DNA from: Bradyrhizobium sp. WBAH42
GTDB taxonomy: Bacteria > Pseudomonadota > Alphaproteobacteria > Rhizobiales > Xanthobacteraceae
Assembly: GCF_024585265.1 (NCBI RefSeq)
Contig: NZ_CP036533.1
Location: 992,001 to 1,056,000, forward strand
Length of the DNA stretch: 64,000 nucleotides
Direction: 5' to 3'
Position 1 is the stretch's first letter. Every line of letters begins with the position of its first letter. The notes beneath the pieces are model-generated. The model did not search any database. It was not told the origin of the DNA and worked only from the letters and a program-made list of their open reading frames with translations. A program made the position numbers and the translations under genes. This document shows, piece by piece, positions 39,472-48,916 of this stretch.

Positions 39472-39957
39472 ATGGCGTCCACCTACGCCTTCCGCCCGAT
39501 GACCGTGGCCGACCTGCCCCTGATCCGGCGATGGCTGGGCGAGGCGCATGTGCGGGAGTGGTGGGGCGATCCGGACGAGCAGCTTTCGCTGGTCAGCGGC
39601 GATCTCGACGAGCCGGCGATGGACCAGTTCATCGTGTTGGCCGGCGACAGGCCCTTCGGCTATCTTCAATGCTACCGCCTGACCGCCTGGAATACGGGCT
39701 TCGGGCCGCAACCGGAGGGCACGCGTGGCATCGACCAGTTCATCGGCGAAACCGACATGATCGCGCGCGGCCATGGTTCGGCGTTGGCGCGCCAATTCGT
39801 CGACGAACGGTTTCGGCAGGGGCTGCCGCGCATGGTCACCGATCCGGACCCGCTCAACGCGCGCGCGATACGCGCTTACGAGAAAGCGGGATTCGTCCGC
39901 GATCGCATGGTCGAGACGCCGGACGGTCCGGCCTTGCTGATGGTGCGCGAACCGTGA
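39472..39957 (+). CDS. GNAT-family N-acetyltransferase (aminoglycoside 6'-acetyltransferase-like)
   Basis: 161 residues. [16 protein letters not shown] and HVREWWGD at the N-terminus, the [20 protein letters not shown] acetyl-CoA segment (R-G-H-G-S type loop), and [19 protein letters not shown]. This pattern is that of AacA4/AAC(6')-like or siderophore acetyltransferase-like GNATs; the true substrate is unknown and drug resistance should not be assumed. It is tightly packed between hslV and the DUF2585 gene. Confidence 0.88.
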   Translation: MASTYAFRPMTVADLPLIRRWLGEAHVREWWGDPDEQLSLVSGDLDEPAMDQFIVLAGDRPFGYLQCYRLTAWNTGFGPQPEGTRGIDQFIGETDMIARGHGSALARQFVDERFRQGLPRMVTDPDPLNARAIRAYEKAGFVRDRMVETPDGPALLMVREP

Positions 39958-40571
39958 CGCTGGTGCAGGCCCGCGAGAGCAAGGTCGCTGTCCCGCCGCT
40001 CGCCTGGGTCGGCATCGCGCTGTTGCTGCTCGCGCTGCAGGCCGCGATCCTGCTTGCGATGGGCCGCGTGCCGATCTGCACCTGCGGCACCATCAAGCTG
40101 TGGCACGGCGTGGTGAACAGCTCGGAGAATTCCCAGCAGATCGCGGACTGGTACACGTTCTCACACGTCCTGCACGGCTTCCTGTTCTACGGCCTGACCT
40201 GGCTGCTGTTCGCACGATTGCCGTTCCTGCATCTCTCCTGGCCGGCACGGCTGATCATCGCGATACTGATCGAAGGCGCCTGGGAGATCGTCGAGAACTC
40301 GCCCTTCATCATCGAGCGATACCGTGCCGGCACCATCTCGCTGGATTATTACGGCGACAGCATCCTCAATTCGGTCTCGGACAATCTGGCCATGATCCTC
40401 GGGTTCCTGGCCGCGCGCGCGCTGCCTGTCACCGCGACCGTGCTGCTGGGGCTGGCCTTCGAGATCGTGCTGGCGCTCCACATTCGCGACAATCTGACGC
40501 TCAATATCCTGATGCTGATCCATCCGATCGAGGCCGTGAAGCAATGGCAATCCGGCCCGCCGATCATCTGA
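39954..40571 (+). CDS. DUF2585 (UPF0314) family membrane protein
   Basis: 205 residues from a GTG at 39954 that overlaps the GNAT stop (GTGA), so translationally coupled. About four to five hydrophobic segments (14-36, 74-92, 100-118, 150-185). A CTCG motif follows the first ([16 protein letters not shown]), then [17 protein letters not shown] and [18 protein letters not shown], the conserved core of this family of unknown function. It precedes hslU by 49 nt. Confidence 0.9.
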   Translation: MTLVQARESKVAVPPLAWVGIALLLLALQAAILLAMGRVPICTCGTIKLWHGVVNSSENSQQIADWYTFSHVLHGFLFYGLTWLLFARLPFLHLSWPARLIIAILIEGAWEIVENSPFIIERYRAGTISLDYYGDSILNSVSDNLAMILGFLAARALPVTATVLLGLAFEIVLALHIRDNLTLNILMLIHPIEAVKQWQSGPPII

Positions 40572-40620
40572 CCCAAAATGCGGCTTGTCCTTGGCTGCCT
40601 CCCGCCCTAGCTAATCAGAC

Positions 40621-41925
40621 ATGACAGACTTCTCCCCCCGCGAAATCGTTTCCGAACTCGACCGTTTCATCGTCGGCCAGGGCGACGCCAAGCGCGCCGT
40701 CTCGATCGCGCTGCGCAATCGCTGGCGCCGGCAACAGCTGACCGGCTCCCTGCGCGAGGAGGTGCTGCCGAAGAACATCTTGATGATCGGCCCCACCGGC
40801 GTCGGCAAGACGGAAATCGCGCGGCGGCTCGCCAAGCTCGCGAATGCGCCGTTCCTGAAGGTGGAGGCGACCAAGTTCACCGAGGTCGGCTATGTCGGCC
40901 GCGACGTCGAGCAGATCATCCGCGATCTCGTCGAGGTCGCGATCGCGCAGGTGCGCGAGAGGAAGCGCAAGGACGTGCAGGCGCGGGCCCAGCTCGCCGC
41001 CGAGGAGCGTGTGCTCGACGCGCTGGTCGGCGCCAATTCGAGCTCGGCGACGAGGGAATCCTTCCGCAAGAAGCTGCGCGCCGGCGAATTGAACGACAAG
41101 GAAATCGAGATCGAGACGCAGTCGTCCGGCGGCGGCATGCCGATGTTCGAGATCCCGGGCATGCCGGGCGCCCAGATGGGCGCGATCTCGATCGGCGACA
41201 TCTTCGGCAAGCTGGGCGGCCGCAGCAAGACGCGGCGGCTCACGGTGGAAGGCTCGCACGAAATTCTCGTCAACGAGGAATCCGACAAGCTCCTGGACAC
41301 CGAGCAGCTGACGCTGGAAGCGATCAGCGCGGTCGAGAACAACGGCATCGTGTTCCTCGACGAGATCGACAAGATCTGCGCCCGCGATGGCCGCGTCGGC
41401 GGCGACGTCTCCCGCGAGGGCGTGCAGCGCGACTTGCTGCCGCTGATCGAAGGCACCACGGTCTCGACCAAGCACGGCGCGGTCAAGACCGACCACATCC
41501 TGTTCATCGCCTCCGGCGCCTTCCACGTCGCCAAGCCGTCCGACCTGTTGCCGGAATTGCAGGGCCGCTTGCCGATCCGCGTCGAATTGCAGGCGCTGAC
41601 CCGCGACGACATGCGCCGCATCCTGACCGAGCCCGAGGCCTCGCTGATCAAGCAATATGTCGCCCTGATGCAGACCGAGGGCGTGACGCTCGACATCGCC
41701 GACAGCGCCATCGATGCGCTGGCCGACATTGCGGTTGCCGTCAATTCAACGGTCGAGAACATCGGCGCCCGGCGGCTGCAGACCGTGATGGAGCGGGTGC
41801 TGGACGAGATCTCCTTCACCGCCCCCGACCGCAACGGCGAGACCGTCCGGCTCGATGCGGATTACGTGCAAAAGCACATCGGCGACCTCGCCAAGAACGC
41901 GGATCTGAGCCGGTTCATTTTGTAA
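40621..41925 (+). CDS. hslU: HslU (ClpY) ATPase subunit
   Basis: AAA+ unfoldase of the HslUV protease. 434 residues. Walker [10 protein letters not shown] at 57-65, followed by the GYVGRDVEQ pore motif; the I domain (about 110-235); Walker [12 protein letters not shown]; and the C-terminal FIL end that docks into HslV. Complete. Separated from hslV by the GNAT and DUF2585 genes. Confidence 0.98.
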   Translation: MTDFSPREIVSELDRFIVGQGDAKRAVSIALRNRWRRQQLTGSLREEVLPKNILMIGPTGVGKTEIARRLAKLANAPFLKVEATKFTEVGYVGRDVEQIIRDLVEVAIAQVRERKRKDVQARAQLAAEERVLDALVGANSSSATRESFRKKLRAGELNDKEIEIETQSSGGGMPMFEIPGMPGAQMGAISIGDIFGKLGGRSKTRRLTVEGSHEILVNEESDKLLDTEQLTLEAISAVENNGIVFLDEIDKICARDGRVGGDVSREGVQRDLLPLIEGTTVSTKHGAVKTDHILFIASGAFHVAKPSDLLPELQGRLPIRVELQALTRDDMRRILTEPEASLIKQYVALMQTEGVTLDIADSAIDALADIAVAVNSTVENIGARRLQTVMERVLDEISFTAPDRNGETVRLDADYVQKHIGDLAKNADLSRFIL

Positions 41926-41953
41926 TTTGGAGCGGTCACGCTATTGATGCGGC

Positions 41954-43078
41954 GTGACCGTACGCATCCTGCAAAATCCCTGGCGGCTCCTGCTCGCGAT
42001 CAACGCGGCGGTCATCGTTGGCGTCTTCGTCCACAAGATCCAGCTGCCGCCTTATGTCCCCTACATCCATCTGCTGGTCGATTATCATTTCGGCTTCATC
42101 AAGCGCGCGCTGATCGGGGCAATCGTCGCGCTGTTCACGGCGAAGGTGCCGGTGTGGCTGGTGTTCGCGCTCGGCGGGACGACGTGGCTTGCAACGCTGG
42201 GCCTTTATGCCAGGCTCTTCCAGAACACGTTCGGCTTCTCCGCGAAAACACTGCCGCTGTTCGTCTTCACCGCGGGCTCGCCGTTCTTCCTGAAGAATTT
42301 CATGCACACGCTCGGCCATTTCGACATCTATGGCTGCGCGCTGGCGATCATCCTCTTGCTGATGCCGGCGGGCTCGCTGGTCTTCGTGGCGACGGCTGCT
42401 TTGTTCTCGATCATTCTCGTGCTGATCCATCACATTCATCTCTTGATGTATGTGCCGACGATCATCACCATCGTCGTGATCCGGCACTACCTCGCTTGCG
42501 GCTGTGATCGCAGCAATGTCGTCTTCGGTGTGATCGCCCTTGCCGCCGTCTCGGCGCTGTTCTTCGCCGCGCAGTTTATGGGAACGATGCCGATCCCCGA
42601 AGCGGACTTCATCGCCTATCTGAAGAGCCGGATGGCCGATCCGGCGCGCACCGACCTCTTGCAATTCGCCTACATCTGGTACCAGCCGCTGGCCAAAGAA
42701 GTTGCCGACACCTGGAGCCGTCTGCCGCACAACATCCTCGGCGTGCCCGTGTTCGCGCTGCTGATCTGGCTGCACACGCCGCTATGGCGTTTCTTCGCGA
42801 GCCTGATCGGTGCGCTCGCGAGCGAGCGGCACAAGCGGCTCGTCATCGCCGCGCTGGTCGGCATCAGCGTCGCCTATCTCGTGATGTTCGCGATGGTGTT
42901 CGACTATTCGCGCTGGATCTCGAACTGGGCGGTCTGCATGTTCCTGATCCTGCATGCCGTGACGATGCTGCCGGCCAAGCAGGAAGCGCCGCTGATTCCG
43001 GCCGAGGATCGAAAGACCAACATCTTCGGCTTGATACTCACGCTGATCCCGCGCGTTGGAATCGTTCGCCCGTTTTAG
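41954..43078 (+). CDS. Polytopic membrane protein of unknown function
   Basis: 374 residues from a GTG at 41954, with eight to ten hydrophobic segments throughout. Notable polar motifs sit at membrane boundaries: LVDYHFGFIKRALIGAI (about 41-57), FTAGSPFFLKNFMHTLGHFDIYG (about 110-132) and VFDYSRWISNWAV near the C-terminus. A Y-x-F-G-F-x-K/R-R-x-L-x-G motif followed by an Asp-containing loop resembles lipid-linked-sugar glycosyltransferases or EpsG-like proteins, but I cannot assign a family. It lies 28 nt after hslU. Confidence 0.75.
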   Translation: MTVRILQNPWRLLLAINAAVIVGVFVHKIQLPPYVPYIHLLVDYHFGFIKRALIGAIVALFTAKVPVWLVFALGGTTWLATLGLYARLFQNTFGFSAKTLPLFVFTAGSPFFLKNFMHTLGHFDIYGCALAIILLLMPAGSLVFVATAALFSIILVLIHHIHLLMYVPTIITIVVIRHYLACGCDRSNVVFGVIALAAVSALFFAAQFMGTMPIPEADFIAYLKSRMADPARTDLLQFAYIWYQPLAKEVADTWSRLPHNILGVPVFALLIWLHTPLWRFFASLIGALASERHKRLVIAALVGISVAYLVMFAMVFDYSRWISNWAVCMFLILHAVTMLPAKQEAPLIPAEDRKTNIFGLILTLIPRVGIVRPF

Positions 43079-43087
43079 GCGGTGCGC

Positions 43088-43211
43088 TCCCTCTCCCGCT
43101 TGCGGGAGAGGGTTGGGGAGAGGGCTCTCTCCGCAACCAAAAGCCCCCAAGAGGACAGAACCCTCACCCGCCGCGCTTTCGCGCGCCGACCTCTCCCGCA
43201 AGCGGGAGAGG
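43088..43211. repeat. Palindromic intergenic repeat, family E
   Basis: CCCTCTCCCGCTTGCGGGAG at one end and CCTCTCCCGCAAGCGGGAG at the other, each itself a hairpin, with CCCTCACCCGCCGCGC between. It lies between the convergent membrane-protein and Smr genes. Confidence 0.9.
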
Positions 43212-43239
43212 TTGCACCGAACTCGCCCGCCAGAACTCT

Positions 43240-43827
43240 CTACCCTCGCGCTCGCCTGATCCGCACATACAGCGCCCCCTCGCCGCCATGGCCGATCGCG
43301 GCTTCCTCGAAGCCGACGACGAAGGCGCGGAATTCGGGCAGGCTGAGCCATTCCGGCACCTGGCGGCGGAGCACGCCGCTTTCGCCGCCGCTGCGTCCCT
43401 TGCCGGTGATGACGAGCACGAAGGTGAGGCCGTCCTGACGGGCGCGGTGCAGGAAGCCGGCCAGCGCGCGATGGGCGCGCATCTGGGTCATGCCGTGCAG
43501 ATCGAGCCGCGCGTCGATCTCGCTGCGGCCGCGCGACAGCTTTGTCCGCTCGCGCTTGCCGAGCGGCGCAAGCGGCGGAATCGACGGCTTTGCGGCGCGC
43601 GGCGCCGGTGCAGCGGCAACCGGCCTTGCCGGTAGCGAAGTCCTGGTCACCTGGGTCCCGGGCGAAGGCTCGGCGCGCGGGGCATGCGCCTTGACCGCGC
43701 GATGCTTCCGCAGCGGCTTGACATGCTTTGCAACGAGATCCCAGAGCTCGCGCTCTTCCTCGCTGAGCGCGCGACGGCGCGGCGAGGGGCGAGGCTCCAG
43801 CACGGGCGGACGGGAGGGTCGCTTCAT
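43240..43827 (-). CDS. Smr (small MutS-related) domain protein
   Basis: 195 residues. A basic, Pro/Ala-rich N-terminal half (1-100) is followed by the Smr domain with DLHGMT at 109-114 and the loop ITGKGRSGG. Smr domains are nucleases or nucleic-acid-binding modules; a ribosome-rescue-linked endonuclease role is known for some. It is translationally coupled to mltA (4-nt overlap). The order tim44-like, mltA, smr is common in Rhizobiales. Confidence 0.92.
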   Translation of the reverse strand: MKRPSRPPVLEPRPSPRRRALSEEERELWDLVAKHVKPLRKHRAVKAHAPRAEPSPGTQVTRTSLPARPVAAAPAPRAAKPSIPPLAPLGKRERTKLSRGRSEIDARLDLHGMTQMRAHRALAGFLHRARQDGLTFVLVITGKGRSGGESGVLRRQVPEWLSLPEFRAFVVGFEEAAIGHGGEGALYVRIRRARG

Positions 43828-45365
43828 TGCGGACGGTGAGGACGATTCTTCGCCGGACGGCGCGGCTCAGGGGCAGGCTCGATCGCGGGACGCGGCACCG
43901 GCAGCGGAACGGGGCCGGCGACGGCGACAGTTTCGCTCTTGCCTTGCGCCGCCGCGGCGACAGGCGTGCCGGTCTTTGCCGGATCGGTCTGCGGAAACAG
44001 CTTTGCGATCTTCTCCGAGGGCCTGGGGTCCGGGATCGGCAGCTTCGCGGCTCGCGGGGCGGGATCGAGACTCTTCGGCACCAGCATCACGAAATGCATG
44101 GGGTGGCGCAGCCGGCCGGAGACGCGGCCGGCATCCGCGCCGGCGCCGAAAAACAGATCGGCGCGTGCGGGACCGATGATGGCCGAGCCGGTGTCCTGCG
44201 CGATCATCAGCCGGTGGAACGGCGTCTTGGCGCGCTCGGACTCGATCGGCAGCTCGCCCTCGATGAAGAACGGCGTGCCGTAGACATGAAGCGATTTGTC
44301 GACCGCGATCGAACGTCCCGCAGTCAAGGGAATGCCTTGCGCGCCAACTGCCTCCTCCTTGTCGGAGAGGTTGACCTCGCGGAAGAAGATGTAGGCGCGG
44401 TTCGCGCGGCGCAGCTCCTTGGCGCCTTCAGGATTCTGCGTCATCCATTCCCTGATCTTCTGCATCGACATCTCTTCCCTCGGAATGATGCCGCGCTCGA
44501 TCAGGATGCGACCGACCGCCGTGTAGGGATAGCCGTTATAGGCGTCGTAATTGAGCCGAACCGAGCTGCCGTCCTCGAACTTGATCCGCGCCGAGCCTTG
44601 GATCTGGGCGAACAACAGATCGGTCGGATCCTTCAGCCAGGCGATCTCGAGCCCGCGGCCCGCGATCTTGCCGTCCTCGATCTCGCCGCGGTCGTAATAG
44701 GGCACCAGCTTGCGGCGGCCGATCTTGCGATAGACCGGGCCTTTGTTGGGCAGGCTGACCGAGTCCTGCTTGTAGCCGCGCACGAACAGGTTCGAGGGGC
44801 GGCGATAGACCGGCACGTTGTAGACATCGGTCTGTGTCCGCGATCCCTCCAGCACCGGCTCGTAATAGCCGGTGACGAAACCGTCGGGCTCGCCGAGCCG
44901 CGAGATCCGCAGCGGCGTGAAATTCTCCTCGAAGAAGGTCTTCGCTTTGCCGTCGTCGGTGAGATCGAGCGTCTTGGCGGCCCGGCAGGGCTCAGCCAAC
45001 GAGGCACCCAAAGCCTTGGATTCGGCCTTGGGTTCGGCCGCGCCGCTCTGCGCATTGATCGACTTGCAGCTGGCGCGGAAGGTCTTGTACGCCGTGAGAT
45101 GATTGTCGTCGCCCCAACCCTTCACGTCTGCCCAGGCCAGCGGCAGATATTGCGCGCCGGGAATTTCGAACGGCAGGGAGAGCTGTGGATAGGGCAAGGC
45201 CCGCGGCGGAGCGGCAGGCGTTCGTGGCAGATGATGGTAGTGACTGCGGTGATGACGCCGCGCCGCCTCGGCACCGAGCGAAAACGACGACAGCACGACG
45301 GCGCCTGCGCAAAGCGCCGTCGCGCTGTTCTTCAGGAAAGTCTTAATTCGCGCTTCCGGTGCCAA
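43824..45365 (-). CDS. mltA: Membrane-bound lytic murein transglycosylase A
   Basis: Cleaves peptidoglycan with 1,6-anhydro product. About 513 residues if translation starts at the TTG at 45365. The frame is open 29 codons further up, but the signal peptide (IKTFLKNSATALCAGAVVL, ending near LGAEA) begins close to this TTG, and no ATG is available. The MltA core (about 90-380) is followed by a 3D domain with catalytic Asp in AQDTGSAIIGPARADLFFG. A Pro-rich tail follows. No lipobox is seen, so it may be periplasmic rather than a lipoprotein. It overlaps the tim44-like gene. Confidence 0.9.
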   Translation of the reverse strand: MAPEARIKTFLKNSATALCAGAVVLSSFSLGAEAARRHHRSHYHHLPRTPAAPPRALPYPQLSLPFEIPGAQYLPLAWADVKGWGDDNHLTAYKTFRASCKSINAQSGAAEPKAESKALGASLAEPCRAAKTLDLTDDGKAKTFFEENFTPLRISRLGEPDGFVTGYYEPVLEGSRTQTDVYNVPVYRRPSNLFVRGYKQDSVSLPNKGPVYRKIGRRKLVPYYDRGEIEDGKIAGRGLEIAWLKDPTDLLFAQIQGSARIKFEDGSSVRLNYDAYNGYPYTAVGRILIERGIIPREEMSMQKIREWMTQNPEGAKELRRANRAYIFFREVNLSDKEEAVGAQGIPLTAGRSIAVDKSLHVYGTPFFIEGELPIESERAKTPFHRLMIAQDTGSAIIGPARADLFFGAGADAGRVSGRLRHPMHFVMLVPKSLDPAPRAAKLPIPDPRPSEKIAKLFPQTDPAKTGTPVAAAAQGKSETVAVAGPVPLPVPRPAIEPAPEPRRPAKNRPHRPQ

Positions 45366-46050
45366 CCAGCTTCCAGTTCGGATCGCGAGAGGAGGTGTCG
45401 CGGGCGAAGGTCCAGATATCGGTGATGTCGGCGACCGTCTCGGCGCTGCCATCGACGATGTTGCCGGTCTTGTCGCGGGTGACCGAGATCATCTGCGAGA
45501 CGAAGCGCACGGTCAGCTGCGCGTTGCGGTCGCGCAGCTCGGCGCCGACGAGCTCGGCCTTGTCGATTGAGACGAAGCGCGTCTCGGTCCTCTGCTCGTT
45601 CCTCTCGCGTTCCTTGATCGCGGCGTCGAAGCTGTCATAGACGTCCGACGACAACAGATCGCGCAGCGCGCGGCGGTCGCCATTGGCGAAAGCCAGCACG
45701 ATCATCTCGTAGGCGCCGCGCGCGCCCGAGAGGAAATGGCGCGGGTCGAAGCTGGAGTCTTTCTCGACGATGGAATCGAGACCCTGCGCCAGCGCAGTGC
45801 CCGGCTCGGCCAGCCCCTTCCAGCGATCGGCCGGTGCGGTCGGCTCGGCCGTCGGCGCCAGCGGCGCCTGGTCGATCACCTTGCCCGGCACGGTCACGAC
45901 GTTGTTGTCCTGGGCACCTCCCAGCGCATTGCGGGCGGCGGTGCGATCGAACGGCGGCCGCTCATTGCCCGTGCGCTGCCCCAGCACGCTACGCAGCCGC
46001 AAGAAGATGAAGACGGCCAGCGCCAGGAATATGATGGTGTAGATGTCCAC
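45343..46050 (-). CDS. Tim44-like domain protein
   Basis: 235 residues. One N-terminal membrane anchor (MDIYTIIFLALAVFIFLRL), a low-complexity linker (25-80) and a C-terminal Tim44/ribosomal-L45-like domain (about 95-235) with FLSGARGAYEMIVLAFANGD, LLSSDVYDSF and IVDGSAETVADITDIWTFAR. In mitochondria Tim44 tethers the import motor; the bacterial homologue (TimA) has no settled role. Last codons overlap mltA by 23 nt. It is divergent from secB. Confidence 0.93.
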   Translation of the reverse strand: MDIYTIIFLALAVFIFLRLRSVLGQRTGNERPPFDRTAARNALGGAQDNNVVTVPGKVIDQAPLAPTAEPTAPADRWKGLAEPGTALAQGLDSIVEKDSSFDPRHFLSGARGAYEMIVLAFANGDRRALRDLLSSDVYDSFDAAIKERERNEQRTETRFVSIDKAELVGAELRDRNAQLTVRFVSQMISVTRDKTGNIVDGSAETVADITDIWTFARDTSSRDPNWKLVGTGSAN

Positions 46051-46447
46051 GTCGTATCCGCTTTCTGGTCTTTTCAGGGCTCGTTGCCGGGAAAATCAAT
46101 CCGGCCAGTAGACCGTTCCTTTCGGAAACGGCAAGTCTACATCACCATATTAGGTCCGCGTCAGGTCCGTGGGATGTAGGCACGAAATCTTGCCCGGCCA
46201 ATGGCGCCTTTTGGCACAGCGCCAAGTGTAGCGCGTTTTATGCTTAAGGGGAAACCCGATCCTGGCCGGAAATCGCGCATCTTCAATCACTTAAGGCGAA
46301 ATTTCGCGGAAAAGGCAGGATGAGCGTCCAAGGCGCGAGCGCGGGCCGAATTCCCGGTCCGGGACCGTTCGTCCTTGTGGAACGAGCCGGCCCTATGTTA
46401 GCCAACCGCCGCGAAATTCAGCCCCAATCGGGTAAGGAGACACTTTC
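46051..46447. promoter_or_regulatory. 397-bp divergent region between tim44-like gene and secB
   Basis: No ORF or RNA gene seen. It contains two direct copies of CTTAAGGSGAAA (46243-46254 with S=G, and 46290-46301 with S=C), 47 bp apart, and a small inverted repeat GAAATTTC / GCGAAATTTCGC at about 46297-46308. Presumably it houses both promoters. Confidence 0.45.
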
Positions 46448-46933
46448 ATGACCAACGGTAACGGCACCCCTCCCGAGGCGGCCCAGGCTCCCCAGCTCAA
46501 CGTGCTGGCGCAATATACCAAGGACCTCTCGTTCGAAAATCCCAACGCGCCCGGCTCGCTCCAGCAGCAGAGCCAGCCGCCGCAGATCAACATCCAGATC
46601 AACGTCAGCGCCAACAATCTCAGCGAACAGGAATTCGAGGTGACGTTGTCGGTCGAGGGCAAGGCCGAGACCGCAGGTAAAGTGATGTTCTCGTTCGAGC
46701 TCGCCTATGCCGGCGTGTTCCGGATCGTCAACGTGCCCAAGGAGAACCTGCATCCGCTGGTCATGATCGAGTGCCCGCGCCTCTTGTTCCCGTTCGCACG
46801 CGAGATCATCGCCACCGCGGTGCGCGACGGCGGGTTCCCACCGCTGATGCTGGATCCGGTCGACTTCGTCGGTCTGTACCGCCAGAACATGGAGCGACAA
46901 ATGGCCGCTCAGGGTCAAGCCGGTCAGGCCTGA
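46448..46933 (+). CDS. secB: Protein-export chaperone SecB
   Basis: Keeps precursors unfolded and passes them to SecA. 161 residues. The Gly/Pro-rich N-terminus is followed by [19 protein letters not shown], the beta-rich core [21 protein letters not shown] and the C-terminal [29 protein letters not shown]. Length and motifs are standard. The last 10 nt overlap the convergent dnaQ 3' end. Confidence 0.97.
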   Translation: MTNGNGTPPEAAQAPQLNVLAQYTKDLSFENPNAPGSLQQQSQPPQINIQINVSANNLSEQEFEVTLSVEGKAETAGKVMFSFELAYAGVFRIVNVPKENLHPLVMIECPRLLFPFAREIIATAVRDGGFPPLMLDPVDFVGLYRQNMERQMAAQGQAGQA

Positions 46934-47646
46934 GCGGCGACCGCCACGGCTGGAGCGGGCAGGTACTCGTTCCAGATCGCCTTGTCACCCATGGTCGCGA
47001 TGAAGGCCCGATGGGCCTCGCGCTCGGCTTCAGAAATCCGCGGCGTGAGCGGCACCAGACGTTGCCGCCGCGGCGCATCGCCAGCGCTGTGGACCCTGAT
47101 CTCCTCGGTGTCGGAGGCCAGCAGCAGCTGCGACTGCCGCGCTCCAACCAGATCGACATAGACCTCGGCGAGCAGCTCGGCGTCCAGCAGCGCGCCGTGC
47201 TTGGTGCGGTGTGAATTGTCGATCGAATAGCGCGAGCAGAGATCGTCGAGCCGGTTGGACACGCCGGGATGCTTGCGACGCGCCAGCAGCAGCGTATCGA
47301 CCAGGCGCTCGCGCGGGATCGCAGCGCGCTCGATGCGGTCGAGCTCGGCGTTGATGAAGCCGATATCGAACGAAGCGTTGTGGATCACCAGCGGGGCGTC
47401 GCCAATGAACGCGAGAAAGTCGTCGGCGACCTCGTGGAACAACGGCTTGGTCGCCAGGAATTCGGACGACAATCCGTGCACCGCAAACGCTTCCGCCGGC
47501 ATGTCCCGCTCAGGGTTGATATAGACGTGGTACGTCTGTCCGGTCGGCATGCGGTTGAAAATCTCGACGCAGCCGATCTCGACCAGTCGATCGCCGCGCA
47601 GCGGATCGAGGCCGGTGGTTTCAGTGTCGAGGACGATTTCGCGCAT
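46924..47646 (-). CDS. dnaQ: DNA polymerase III epsilon subunit (3'-5' proofreading exonuclease)
   Basis: 240 residues. DEDDh exonuclease: Exo I with Asp7/Glu9 (LDTETTG), Exo II in [14 protein letters not shown], and Exo III with the His in [16 protein letters not shown]. The C-terminus carries the region that binds the polymerase alpha subunit. Part of the origin-proximal dnaQ-coaE-maf group, 29 nt downstream of coaE. Confidence 0.97.
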   Translation of the reverse strand: MREIVLDTETTGLDPLRGDRLVEIGCVEIFNRMPTGQTYHVYINPERDMPAEAFAVHGLSSEFLATKPLFHEVADDFLAFIGDAPLVIHNASFDIGFINAELDRIERAAIPRERLVDTLLLARRKHPGVSNRLDDLCSRYSIDNSHRTKHGALLDAELLAEVYVDLVGARQSQLLLASDTEEIRVHSAGDAPRRQRLVPLTPRISEAEREAHRAFIATMGDKAIWNEYLPAPAVAVAAQA

Positions 47647-47675
47647 GTCTTTAAGAAGCCGTGTGAGGTGGCGAA

Positions 47676-48275
47676 TCAGATCCGCCGCTGCGGCATCTTA
47701 ACGACCTCGGCCAGGATGTGCGCGATTTGGGCGCGCACCGGGTCAAGGCCGTGTGAGGTATCCACCACGAAATCGGCCCGCTTGCGCTTCTCGGCATCCG
47801 GCATCTGCTTGGCGATGATGGCATCGAGCTTGGCCTCGTCCATCGTGCCGCGCGCCAGCACCCGCTGGCGCTGAAGCTCCGGCGAGGTCGAGACCACGAC
47901 CACGGCATCGACCCGCTTCTCGCCGCCGGTCTCGAACAGCAGCGGGATGTCCAGCACGACGACCGGCACCTTGGCTGCCTCGGCATCGGCAAAGAATTTC
48001 TGCCGGGAAGCGCCGAGCATGGGATGAACGATCTGCTCGAGCTGCTTGATGGCGGCGGGATCGTGCACGACGCGCGCCGACAGCTTTTGCCGGTCGACCT
48101 TGCCGTTCGCGGTGGTGCCGGGGAAAGCGGCCTCGATTGCGGGGGCAGCCTCACCCTCATAGAGCTGATGCACGGCGGCATCGGCGTCGTAGACGGGAAC
48201 GCCGGCCTCCGCGAACAATTTCGCGGTGGTGGATTTGCCCATCCCGATCGAGCCAGTCAGTCCGAGAATCCGCAT
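47676..48275 (-). CDS. coaE: Dephospho-CoA kinase
   Basis: Final step of coenzyme A synthesis. 199 residues from the ATG at 48275 ([17 protein letters not shown]-loop at 8-16); a GTG two codons upstream is an alternative. Conserved [24 protein letters not shown] and [12 protein letters not shown]. Elsewhere in alphaproteobacteria aroE usually lies between maf and coaE; here the two genes are only 23 nt apart and aroE is absent. Confidence 0.96.
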   Translation of the reverse strand: MRILGLTGSIGMGKSTTAKLFAEAGVPVYDADAAVHQLYEGEAAPAIEAAFPGTTANGKVDRQKLSARVVHDPAAIKQLEQIVHPMLGASRQKFFADAEAAKVPVVVLDIPLLFETGGEKRVDAVVVVSTSPELQRQRVLARGTMDEAKLDAIIAKQMPDAEKRKRADFVVDTSHGLDPVRAQIAHILAEVVKMPQRRI

Positions 48276-48298
48276 CAGCACCCAGCCTTCTGTCGCAT

Positions 48299-48907
48299 CT
48301 ACACCGCAATTAGCTGCTCGCTCCGCAGATACGCAAGCAGCGGCAGCAGCGGTAGGCCGAGAATGGTGAAATGGTCGCCCTCGATGCGCTCGAACAGATG
48401 GATGCCGAGGCCCTCGAGCTGATAGGCACCGACGGTTCTGGTCACGGCCTCGCCGGCGGCGTCGAGATAGGCCGAAAGCTCGGCTTCGCTCATGGGCCGC
48501 ATGGTCATGCGCGCCACGGAAACGTCCTCGAACACGATCCTGCCATCCTGCGCCACGGCGACGGCTGAATTCAGCTCGTGCGTCTGACCGGCGAGATCGC
48601 GCAATTGCGCCAGCGCCTGGGCGCGGCCGGCCGGTTTGTTGAAGAGACGGTTCCCGAGGGCCAGCGTCTGGTCGGCGCCGATCACATAGTGTCCGGGATG
48701 ACCGGCAGAGACCGCTCTGGCTTTCTCGCGCGCCAGCAACAGGCCGATCTCGCGCGGGTCCGAAAGTTTTGACGCGGCCTGAATGCCGCGCTCGTCGATA
48801 TCAGCGATGACAGCTACGAATTCGAGCCCGGCATTGGCCAGCAGCATTTTGCGCGCGCTGCTTTGCGAGGCCAGGATCAACGGACTTTTGCCGCGCCACA
48901 AACTCAT
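48299..48907 (-). CDS. maf: Maf-like nucleotide pyrophosphatase
   Basis: House-cleaning nucleoside triphosphate pyrophosphatase, implicated in septum/cell-division control. 202 residues from the ATG at 48907; a GTG three codons earlier directly follows the stop of the upstream gene and is an alternative. Motifs are [31 protein letters not shown] and [30 protein letters not shown]. It has the divergent features of the Maf subgroup paired with DUF299 genes near alphaproteobacterial origins. Confidence 0.93.
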   Translation of the reverse strand: MSLWRGKSPLILASQSSARKMLLANAGLEFVAVIADIDERGIQAASKLSDPREIGLLLAREKARAVSAGHPGHYVIGADQTLALGNRLFNKPAGRAQALAQLRDLAGQTHELNSAVAVAQDGRIVFEDVSVARMTMRPMSEAELSAYLDAAGEAVTRTVGAYQLEGLGIHLFERIEGDHFTILGLPLLPLLAYLRSEQLIAV

Positions 48908-48916
48908 CGGCGACAC

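Noticed and set aside
39472..39957. Aminoglycoside resistance gene
   Set aside because: The GNAT fold resembles AAC(6') enzymes, but it sits in a core protease operon. Resemblance alone does not show drug acetylation.
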